Source of the DNA: Pseudohalocynthiibacter aestuariivivens | GTDB taxonomy: Bacteria; Pseudomonadota; Alphaproteobacteria; Rhodobacterales; Rhodobacteraceae | Assembly (NCBI RefSeq): GCF_018457175.1 | Contig: NZ_JAGFNU010000004.1 | Coordinates: forward strand, 124,001-188,000 | Direction: 5' to 3' | Length of the DNA: 64,000 nucleotides | In this document: positions 1 to 6,495 of the stretch, in pieces | Layout of the letters: the number at the start of each line of letters is the position of its first letter | Position numbering within the stretch: the stretch's first letter is position 1 | Program-made: the position numbers and the translations under genes | The notes under the pieces: model-generated | Told to the model about the DNA's origin: nothing | The model's database searches: none | The model's input: only the letters and a program-made list of their open reading frames with translations

Positions 1-287
1 GTCTGACGCGGATCCTCTGCCAGTACAACAGGCACATCAGGCGTAGCAGAAAGCTCTACTTTTGCAATGTCTGCGCCAGCCCTGTCAGTCAGAATAGAAC
101 CTGCACCCATTCGCAGAGCAAACTGAATAAACTCTCCACCATGAAACTTCGTGCCCGGCAAGGCAGCAAAAAGGTGGCCTGCCTTTACGTTTCGGCTATC
201 AACCGAAAGGCCCGTCACCCGAACATCGCGCCCATCTGATGCGGTCAAACCAAGCTGTGATAGTGATTTCGCTGTCTGATCCGGCAT
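1..287 (-). CDS. murE: UDP-MurNAc-tripeptide synthetase MurE, N-terminal part
   Basis: Reading leftwards from ATG at 287, the frame stays open to the window edge and gives about 95 residues. It starts MPDQTAKSLSQLGL, contains VTGLSVDSRNVKAG and then LFAALPGTKFHGG, which is the N-terminal UDP-binding domain of MurE ligases. MurE adds meso-diaminopimelate to UDP-MurNAc-L-Ala-D-Glu in the cytoplasm during peptidoglycan synthesis. The gene follows ftsI by 16 bases, the usual dcw order. The ATP-binding and C-terminal domains lie outside the window. MurF shares part of this fold, but the position directly after ftsI and the SVDSR motif favour MurE. Confidence 0.88.
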   Translation of the reverse strand, partial: MPDQTAKSLSQLGLTASDGRDVRVTGLSVDSRNVKAGHLFAALPGTKFHGGEFIQFALRMGAGSILTDRAGADIAKVELSATPDVPVVLAEDPRQ

Positions 288-303
288 CGGCCCGCCTGTT
301 CTG

Positions 304-2088
304 CTAGTTGCTGGTCAGTGTTATCCCAGATGCTGGGGAAGGTTCAATCTGTGGTCTGAGGCCAAGCAGCGGAGCAACGCGGCGGATAATCTCTGCCGCA
401 ACCGGCACAGCAGTCCATCCCGCAGTTCTGCGCATCTCACCCAGCGTATGAACTTCTGGCTCATCCAGGGTAACAATCAGAACATATTTTGGATCATTTG
501 CCGGGAAAACAGAGGCAAAGGTGGCAATTACTTTGTCGTCATAGTAGCCGCCGCCGTTTTCGCGGGGTTTGTCTGCAGTTCCGGTCTTTCCGCCGACGGC
601 GTAACCCGGAACTTCACCAAAGCTTGCCGTGCCTCGCACAACCACCTGACGCAACAAATCGCGCACTATGGCGGATGTATCAGTTGAAACCACCCGCTCT
701 CCGTGTTGCGGACCGTCCTGAAGCAAAAGGGTTGGCATGACACGCGTACCGCCGTTCAGAAGGGACGCATAGGCAGCGGCAAGGTGCATCGGGCTAGTTG
801 ACAAGCCATGGCCATATGAAATTGTCATCGCTGAAAGCTCGGACCAGTTCGGCGGCAATAGCGGACGCCCGCCTGATGCTTCAACCATTTCAACTGGTGT
901 TGGTTCAAGTAATCCGAGCGACCCCAAAAACGCGCGCTGGCGTGCCGGTCCGATTTGCTGAGCGATGCGGGCCGTGCCAATATTCGACGAGCGCACAATG
1001 ATGTCCGACACAGATAACTGGGCACCGTAGTCATGGAAATCGCTTATCCTGAAGCGTCCCCACCGCAATGGGCCGCGTATATCGATCATCGTCTCCCGGT
1101 TCATTAAGCGTGCATCAAGGGCCTGGGCTGCCGTGAAGATTTTGAACGTTGAACCCAGTTCGTAAACGCCCTGTACCGCGCGGTTGAACAGTGGACTGTC
1201 AGAGGCAACTCCTTCTGTCAGGGGGCGGGGGCGGTCATTCGGGTCAAAATCCGGCAGGGACACAAGCGACACAATTTCACCCGTGTGAACATCCATCAGA
1301 ACCGCCGCCGCACCTTTGGCTTTCATCAGGCGCATCCCGCCATTCAGCACCTGTTCAGCAGCCGCCTGAATTGTCAGATCAAGTGACAATTGCAACGGCG
1401 CGCCATTGTTCGCCGGGTCGCGCAGATATTCATCAAAGGTCTTTTCAACACCTGCCGTGCCAATAACTTCGGCCGCATGAACGTCTTCTCGTCCGAACGA
1501 AGCCCCCCCAAGAACATGCGCCGCAACACTGCCGTTGGGATAAAGCCGCATCTCACGCGGACCAAAGAGCAGACCCGGTTCGCCGATGTCATGCACCGCT
1601 TGCATCTGTTCAGGAGAAAGTTTGCGCTTGATCCAGATAAAAGTGCGTTCGCCGGTGAATTTTTCGATCAGGCGGTCTTCGTTAAGATCCGGGAAAATTG
1701 CTGCCAGCGCTTTTGCGGCACCCACGCGATCAACCATGACAGGTGGTTGCGCGTAGAGCGAATTTGTTACCAGGTTGGTTGCCAGTATACGGCCGTTTCT
1801 ATCAGTAATATCAGCGCGCTGTGCCGTGATTGACGGCCCAAGATAGGCATTGTTCGGCTCTTCCACTGCACTGCCGGACAGATGCGTCATTCGAAGACCA
1901 ACCAGAAAAAAGGCGCAAAAGAAAAACACTCCAAGAACCAGCAATCGCCCTTCGGCACGAACCCGCGCTTTGTCGCGCATTTCTTCGTGGCGCAAACGAA
2001 TGTTTTCGCGTTCTATCGCATCCGGGTTTTCACCTTTTTGACGGGCTTCCAGAATACGGGCCAATGGTCGCAGAGGTGTCCGGGTCAT
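304..2088 (-). CDS. ftsI: Penicillin-binding protein 3 / FtsI, septal transpeptidase
   Basis: A 594-residue class B penicillin-binding protein that cross-links septal peptidoglycan in the periplasm. A basic cytoplasmic N-terminus is followed by one membrane anchor at about residues 48-65, the PBP dimerisation domain, and the transpeptidase domain. The three active-site motifs are visible: SxxK at 313-316 (STFK), SxN at 367-369 (SSN) and KTG at 501-503. Length is normal for the family. Its start overlaps the ftsL stop by four bases (ATGA), so the two are probably translationally coupled. It belongs to the minus-strand operon mraZ-rsmH-ftsL-ftsI-murE. Confidence 0.97.
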   Translation of the reverse strand: MTRTPLRPLARILEARQKGENPDAIERENIRLRHEEMRDKARVRAEGRLLVLGVFFFCAFFLVGLRMTHLSGSAVEEPNNAYLGPSITAQRADITDRNGRILATNLVTNSLYAQPPVMVDRVGAAKALAAIFPDLNEDRLIEKFTGERTFIWIKRKLSPEQMQAVHDIGEPGLLFGPREMRLYPNGSVAAHVLGGASFGREDVHAAEVIGTAGVEKTFDEYLRDPANNGAPLQLSLDLTIQAAAEQVLNGGMRLMKAKGAAAVLMDVHTGEIVSLVSLPDFDPNDRPRPLTEGVASDSPLFNRAVQGVYELGSTFKIFTAAQALDARLMNRETMIDIRGPLRWGRFRISDFHDYGAQLSVSDIIVRSSNIGTARIAQQIGPARQRAFLGSLGLLEPTPVEMVEASGGRPLLPPNWSELSAMTISYGHGLSTSPMHLAAAYASLLNGGTRVMPTLLLQDGPQHGERVVSTDTSAIVRDLLRQVVVRGTASFGEVPGYAVGGKTGTADKPRENGGGYYDDKVIATFASVFPANDPKYVLIVTLDEPEVHTLGEMRRTAGWTAVPVAAEIIRRVAPLLGLRPQIEPSPASGITLTSN

Positions 2089-2432
2089 GGTTGCACCTTC
2101 ACTTCACCTGAAACGTCAATTGAATTTGACAAGCTCACTAAATTTTCGACGGGAAAGGCAATCTGATCAACACGCCCAAACTGGTCCGGCATGAAGGGCA
2201 ACAGACCAAGACGATCAAAGTTAATTTCAGCAAGTTCACGCAGGCGGTCCGGGCGGTTAAGATACGCCCATTCGGCATTCAGCACGGCCAAAGCCTCTCT
2301 TTCCCGGCCAATTTGACGGTGCAAACGCTTTACTTCGCGCACAGCTTGCTGGGTTTTGTAATTTTCCTGATAAGCCCAGTAAGCCAAGCCCATCACAGCC
2401 ATAGCCGAAAGAATGTAAAAGAAACTACGCAT
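2085..2432 (-). CDS. ftsL: Cell division protein FtsL
   Basis: A 115-residue bitopic protein: a short N-terminus, one membrane segment at about residues 4-20 (FFYILSAMAVMGLAYW), then a heptad-like periplasmic helix at about 25-65 containing KRLHRQIGREREALAVL and ending in RPDRLRELAE, the pattern seen in alphaproteobacterial FtsL. In other bacteria FtsL pairs with FtsB and links FtsQ to FtsW-FtsI at the divisome. Position between rsmH (one base away) and ftsI (overlapping ATGA) is standard. Sequence conservation in this family is low, so the call leans on topology and synteny. Confidence 0.9.
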   Translation of the reverse strand: MRSFFYILSAMAVMGLAYWAYQENYKTQQAVREVKRLHRQIGREREALAVLNAEWAYLNRPDRLRELAEINFDRLGLLPFMPDQFGRVDQIAFPVENLVSLSNSIDVSGEVKVQP

Positions 2433-2433
2433 C

Positions 2434-3438
2434 TCAGTGACGTCCCCGATCCGTCAATCCGGGCAGACCCAGCCCGGTTCTGTTTGGTGGCGCTGCTTCA
2501 GCACCAGTACGAATAGCAACGCGCAATTTTGCTGATCGCGCGCGCGGATTTTCACCCAGTTCTTCATCATCCGGCCCGATTGCGCGCCGGAACTTCAGCT
2601 TGAACTGCGGTTGTTTTTGTTCAGTTTCAGGGGCATAGCGGCTTCCTTGCCCGCCCCCGCCCGACCGTGCCTGTAAAAAACGTTTCACAATCCGGTCTTC
2701 AAGTGAATGGAATGTCACGACAGCAAGCTGCCCGCCCGCGCCGAGCGCTCGCTCTGCCGCCTCTAGCCCTGCAACGAGCTCTCCAAATTCATCATTCACC
2801 GCGATGCGAATGGCCTGAAAACTGCGGGTCGCCGGGTGGCTTTGCCCCGGCTTGCCCCTTGGAATGCATTTCTCGATGACATCCGCCAATTGTAGTGTCG
2901 TTTCAAAGGGTGCGTCAGCGCGCGCCGTCACGATCGCCTTCGCGATCCGGCGAGAAGCACGTTCTTCACCGTACTGGAAAAGAACATCCGCTATTTCTGA
3001 TTCCGTAGCTTTGTTCACCAGATCGGCGGCTGACGGGCCAGTCTGGCTCATCCGCATGTCAAGCGGGCCCTCTTTCATAAATGAAAACCCGCGTTCTGCC
3101 TGGTCAAGCTGCATAGACGAAACACCCAGATCGAGAACAACACCATCCAGCGGGGTATCACTATATGTATCTAGTTTGCTGAACGTGCCTTCGACAAGGC
3201 GCAGACGGTCCCCATATTTTTTTGTCCAATCCGCTGCCATCTCAAAAACCATCGGGTCACGGTCAACACCGATCACACAATCAGCGCCTGCCTCAAGCAA
3301 ACCACGTGCATAGCCGCCCGCACCAAAGGTACCATCAAGCCAAAGACCTGATACTGGCGCGACTGCTGCCAAAAGTGGGCGCAGCAAAACAGGAACATGA
3401 GGTATGGCATCAGGGAGTGTGCTGGCCTGTGCAGCCAT
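2434..3438 (-). CDS. rsmH: 16S rRNA m4C1402 methyltransferase RsmH (MraW)
   Basis: A 334-residue SAM-dependent methyltransferase that methylates N4 of C1402 in the 16S rRNA decoding centre. It begins with [13 protein letters not shown], followed by the SAM-binding motif [14 protein letters not shown] at about residues 35-48, then [15 protein letters not shown] near 100 and a C-terminal [14 protein letters not shown] block, all hallmarks of RsmH. It sits four bases after mraZ and one base before ftsL, so the genes are clearly in one operon. Length is typical. Confidence 0.97.
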   Translation of the reverse strand: MAAQASTLPDAIPHVPVLLRPLLAAVAPVSGLWLDGTFGAGGYARGLLEAGADCVIGVDRDPMVFEMAADWTKKYGDRLRLVEGTFSKLDTYSDTPLDGVVLDLGVSSMQLDQAERGFSFMKEGPLDMRMSQTGPSAADLVNKATESEIADVLFQYGEERASRRIAKAIVTARADAPFETTLQLADVIEKCIPRGKPGQSHPATRSFQAIRIAVNDEFGELVAGLEAAERALGAGGQLAVVTFHSLEDRIVKRFLQARSGGGGQGSRYAPETEQKQPQFKLKFRRAIGPDDEELGENPRARSAKLRVAIRTGAEAAPPNRTGLGLPGLTDRGRH

Positions 3439-3441
3439 TGC

Positions 3442-3942
3442 CTATTCCCCTTCTGCACCGTCTAGATAAACTGACGGATCAGCGTCGGGGTCAAACCCAT
3501 CATCCGCTTCCAGATCGCTATACATCTCGGTCTCGTAGGTATCGGGATGCCAGATCTCAAACGTATCGCCGTTCCCGACGAAATAGGCCTCGCCTTCAAG
3601 ACCAATCTTTTCACGCAACTTGGCCGGCAGGACCAAACGGCCTGTTTCATCAACCGAGGTATTGTGTGCTTGCGCGTGATAGAGACGCTGCAAAGCTTTG
3701 CGTTTTTTAGAGCCTCGCGGCAATTTACGAATTTTTTCGTCGACTTCCGAAATCGCCTCGGAAGAGTAACACTCCAGGTGTTTGCGTTTTTCGCTGCCAT
3801 ATACAATCACGATATGGGGGTTCAGTCCTTCGGTCCAATCAGGATCACCTGCTTCCAGAACACGACGAAACAGAGCCGGGATAGACACCCTGCCCTTGCC
3901 ATCCACCTTGTGGTGGCCTTCGCCTCTGAATGTTCCAGCCAC
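3442..3942 (-). CDS. mraZ: Transcriptional regulator MraZ
   Basis: A 166-residue AbrB-like protein, first gene of the dcw operon. In other bacteria MraZ binds repeated TGGGN boxes upstream of its own gene and regulates the cluster. Two SpoVT/AbrB-type repeats are visible: GTFRGEGHHKVDGKGRVSIP near the start and VDETGRLVLPAKLREKIGL around residues 95-113. The start is GTG at 3942-3940, preceded by a GAGGAG ribosome site about 10 bases upstream. It has an acidic C-terminal extension (DLEADDGFDPDADP) that is common in alphaproteobacterial MraZ. Confidence 0.95.
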   Translation of the reverse strand: MAGTFRGEGHHKVDGKGRVSIPALFRRVLEAGDPDWTEGLNPHIVIVYGSEKRKHLECYSSEAISEVDEKIRKLPRGSKKRKALQRLYHAQAHNTSVDETGRLVLPAKLREKIGLEGEAYFVGNGDTFEIWHPDTYETEMYSDLEADDGFDPDADPSVYLDGAEGE

Positions 3943-4199
3943 GTGCCTGCGGCTCCTCTGTTCTGCCCCTCAAAAGGAAACGGCGGTTTGAGCCGCTGCC
4001 ACTGCTCAATCCGCCGCCCTCGTCCCATTTCTGGGGTATGTCCGACTGCGCGCGCCACCTGGGGGGATGTCTGCTCGCTCGCGCGCCGGATCTCAAATTA
4101 GATGAAAGCGGGTGCCTGTATGAAACCTGACTTGGTGCCTTTGGGGTTCTTTAGAATGCCCCTTTTTTGCCCGTCCTCATCTTGGATACAGGGATGCCA

Positions 4200-4516
4200 T
4201 GGGAATTCATGGAAATCAACTGTTTTTTGTGGGAAAATTGACTTCCAATACATTCACTGGGATCGAATCGTTCCCATAATCAAACTATTTTTGAACAAAC
4301 TGCACTACCTGTTGTGATTTAAAGAAAATGCAACACCATATATAGAAAAAATTTTTGGTGCGTATTTTTCCCATAAAATCCCGAAAATTTTTAAGAATTT
4401 GCCTTTTGGGATGGAAAAGACACGGCAAACAGCCCCCAGGCACTGCGAATCCGCAGTTAGATTTCGAAAGATTCGTGATTATTTTATCGGAAATTGGAAT
4501 GTCCCACGATTTCCCA
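4200..4516. promoter_or_regulatory. dcw leader region with TGGGA repeats, possible MraZ boxes
   Basis: The 687-base gap between mraZ and mrp (3943-4629) has no convincing gene. It has an AT-rich stretch at about 4295-4400 and several TGGGA words at a 10-base period. On the minus strand, TGGGA-AATCG-TGGGA occupies 4516-4502 and CGGGA-TTTTA-TGGGA occupies 4383-4369. On the plus strand TGGGA starts at 4200 and 4230, with TGGAA at 4210. This spacing (5-base box, 5-base spacer) matches known MraZ operators, but the boxes lie 260-570 bases from the mraZ start, further than usual. A small inverted repeat, ACTGCG/CGCAGT, lies at 4442-4457. The assignment is an inference. Confidence 0.4.
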
Positions 4517-4629
4517 GAGGCTAGGATTCAATAGCCTCCTTCAAAAGCGGGACATCTCAGAACGAACCGGTTTCAGGCGGGTGCCGAAGTCTGAACAGAG
4601 AACGTGCCTCTCCGGCTACCCACTTTGAT

Positions 4630-5712
4630 TCAGGCAATGCCACCCGCAACCAGCCGGTACGCGAGCTGCGCGTAGGCATCAGCCAACGGCCCCTCGCCTG
4701 CTGCAATCGGTGTGCCGTTGTCTCCGGCAAGACGCACTTCCAGGTCAAGCGGCAGTTCGCCCAGAAATGGCAAGCCAAGCTTCTCTGCCTCGGCGTGAAC
4801 ACCACCGTGACCAAAAATATGTGCCTCATGTCCGCATTTGGGGCAAACGTAAGATGACATGTTTTCGATCAGCCCAAGGACGGGTGTATTCAGTGTCTTG
4901 AACATGTTCAGCGCTTTGCGCGCATCAAGCAGCGCAACATCCTGTGGGGTCGAAACTACGATTGCGCCGGTCAGCTGGGTTTTCTGACAAAGTGTCAGCT
5001 GAACGTCGCCGGTACCTGGTGGCAAGTCGATGATCAGAACATCAAGCTCACCCCATTCAACCTGCCCCAGCATTTGTTGAAGCGCGCCCATAAGCATTGG
5101 GCCGCGCCACACAACGGCCTGATCCGGATCAACCATCAGGCCAATCGACATCAAGGTAACACCATGGGCGTGGAGCGGGATGATCGTCTTACCATCCGGG
5201 GACGCAGGGCGTTTGTTCACCCCCATCATCCGAGGTTGTGATGGGCCGTATATATCAGCGTCCAGCAATCCAACCCGCCGTCCCTGTTTCGCGAGGGCAA
5301 CGGCAAGGTTTGAGGATACGGTAGATTTTCCAACACCACCCTTACCCGATGCAATCGCAACAATTCGGTCAACCCCTGAAACCTTCTGCGCACCTTGCTG
5401 AGGTGTGGGGTGGCGACCAATTTTAAGATCGGGCGGCGGCCCCTTTAGCGCGGCTTCTGCCGTGGGGCCGTGCGCGGTGAGAACAACAGACGTTTCGGTA
5501 ACGCCGGGAATTCCGGCGACGAGCCGATCCGCCGCTTCGCGCAACGGGCCCATCTGCGAAGCCATCTCTGGTGTTTCGGCTTCAATGACGAACCGAACCG
5601 TGCCACCCTCTATTGAAAGCGCCCGCACCATGTCGCGCGAGACAAGATCGCCACCATCCGGCAGGCTTATCCGGGCCAATGCAGTCAGTACATCATCTCG
5701 CGAAACGGTCAT
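4630..5712 (-). CDS. mrp: Mrp/ApbC family iron-sulfur cluster carrier ATPase
   Basis: A 360-residue protein. An N-terminal DUF59/MIP18-like domain (residues 1 to about 80) is followed by a P-loop NTPase domain with the deviant Walker [11 protein letters not shown] at about 122-131, and the conserved CPKC pair at 290 and 293 that bridges a transferable [4Fe-4S] cluster in Mrp/NBP35 proteins. The longer frame begins at 5763, but ATG at 5712 is preferred because AGAGGA lies just upstream. It is a cytosolic iron-sulfur cluster delivery protein. It stands alone, divergent from the ccaF1-like gene and upstream of the dcw leader. Confidence 0.94.
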   Translation of the reverse strand: MTVSRDDVLTALARISLPDGGDLVSRDMVRALSIEGGTVRFVIEAETPEMASQMGPLREAADRLVAGIPGVTETSVVLTAHGPTAEAALKGPPPDLKIGRHPTPQQGAQKVSGVDRIVAIASGKGGVGKSTVSSNLAVALAKQGRRVGLLDADIYGPSQPRMMGVNKRPASPDGKTIIPLHAHGVTLMSIGLMVDPDQAVVWRGPMLMGALQQMLGQVEWGELDVLIIDLPPGTGDVQLTLCQKTQLTGAIVVSTPQDVALLDARKALNMFKTLNTPVLGLIENMSSYVCPKCGHEAHIFGHGGVHAEAEKLGLPFLGELPLDLEVRLAGDNGTPIAAGEGPLADAYAQLAYRLVAGGIA

Positions 5713-5831
5713 GGGTCGTCCTCTTGAACAAATCTCAGGCATTAGTTGGCAGCTTTTCAGCAAAGCGCAAGGGGAGGCAAAGCAACTGCCTGCGTTTTCA
5801 TCGTTTCGCTTAAGAATAGGTCAGCACAACG

Positions 5832-5878
5832 TATGCATTTTCTGCATAGCAGCATTGCTCATGCAAACTATTGTGCAT
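5832..5878. promoter_or_regulatory. Two tandem TGCAT inverted repeats upstream of the ccaF1-like gene
   Basis: TATGCA-TTTTC-TGCATA (5832-5848) is a perfect inverted repeat. ATGCA-AACTATTG-TGCAT (5861-5878) is a second one with the same half-site and a longer spacer. Their centres are about 29-30 bases apart, close to three helical turns, and they lie in the 243-base gap between mrp and the DUF1127 gene. This could be an operator, but no regulator was identified. In Rhodobacter the corresponding gene is driven by RpoH-type sigma factors; I could not assign -35 and -10 boxes here with confidence. Confidence 0.35.
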
Positions 5879-5955
5879 TCGCAGCATTTGCCTATCTTCG
5901 TATCAGAAAGCGCAACACAGCGCAGGCAGAAAGACAAAGAGAAAGAAGCAGATCA

Positions 5956-6171
5956 ATGGCTATTGCATCACATACACGCACAGTCGACCTTGGCCTGACT
6001 GACCGTATCGCAGTTTATTTCAAGGACCTTGCGTTCCGCGCAAACCAGTTCCGTCTTTACAAGAAGACGTTCGATGAGCTGAGCGATCTTAGCGACCGCG
6101 ACCTAGCCGATTTGGGCCTGACACGGGCATCTCTCAGAAGCGTTGCTCACGAAGCAGTATACGGCCGTTAA
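5956..6171 (+). CDS. ccaF1: DUF1127 small protein, CcaF1-like
   Basis: A 71-residue basic protein ending in a DUF1127 (YjiS-like) segment: YKKTFDELSDLSDRDLADLG then LTRASLRSVAHEAVYGR. The start is ATG at 5956, with GAAAGAAG upstream; an in-frame extension from 5746 is rejected because it runs through the intergenic promoter region. The C-terminal half is the arginine/aspartate-rich helix-turn segment of DUF1127. In Rhodobacter sphaeroides a DUF1127 gene of this kind (CcaF1, an RNA-binding protein) is co-transcribed with CcsR small RNAs. The same arrangement is present here, with six CCTCCTCCC hairpins starting 14 bases after the stop codon. Confidence 0.88.
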   Translation: MAIASHTRTVDLGLTDRIAVYFKDLAFRANQFRLYKKTFDELSDLSDRDLADLGLTRASLRSVAHEAVYGR

Positions 6172-6184
6172 AGTTTAAAGATTT

Positions 6185-6468
6185 CGGAAAACCCCTCCTC
6201 CTCCCAGGGTTTTTCGTTTTAGCGAAGATGATCTCCTCCCAGACATCTCGCTTCCTTACGGGGCACAGCCCCAAAGAATGCAACGGGTTTTCTCCTCCCA
6301 TTGAGCCCGTAGCTGACGAAACGATGCCATGCACCTCCTCCCGCGTGACATCGTTTAACAATAGGGGCCTTGCCCCAACCAGATGCTAAAGGTCTTATCC
6401 TCCTCCCAAGACCTGATGCAAAAAAAGACGGCGATATCCACCTCCTCCCGGATATCGTCGTTTTTTTT
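6185..6468 (+). ncRNA. Array of six CCTCCTCCC-loop hairpins (CcsR / cuckoo RNA family)
   Basis: Six stem-loops each expose a (C)CTCCTCCC loop, complementary to Shine-Dalgarno-type sequence. They are at 6185-6216, 6222-6251, 6283-6310, 6319-6356, 6390-6414 and 6429-6460. Stem sequences differ while the loop is conserved, so they are not simple sequence duplications. Short GGGGC/GCCCC hairpins lie between some of them (6260-6272 and about 6364-6376). In Rhodobacter sphaeroides four such RNAs (CcsR1-4) are processed from the transcript of a DUF1127 gene and act in stress responses. Here the number is six. The array runs in the same direction as the ccaF1-like gene and ends at a terminator. Confidence 0.88.
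6427..6468 (+). terminator. Rho-independent terminator carrying the sixth CCTCCTCCC loop
   Basis: A stem of about 11 pairs, CGGCGATATCC/GGATATCGTCG with one G-T pair, has loop ACCTCCTCCC and is followed by eight T residues (6461-6468). A run of A residues at 6421-6426 also pairs with the T tract, so the hairpin can end transcription from the opposite side too. It lies 27 bases from the 3' end of the convergent uvrD gene. Confidence 0.88.
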
Positions 6469-6495
6469 GCTTTTGGCCTGTAAAGAATGTTTCGC

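Noticed and set aside
3943-4300. Possible RNase P RNA or other structured RNA in the mraZ leader
   Set aside because: I looked for the GAGGAAAGTCCGGGC-type P4 region and its partner on both strands and did not find them.
6185-6468. CRISPR-like array because of the repeated CCTCCTCCC words
   Set aside because: The repeated word is only 8-9 bases, spacing is irregular, and each copy is in the loop of its own hairpin. No cas genes are near.
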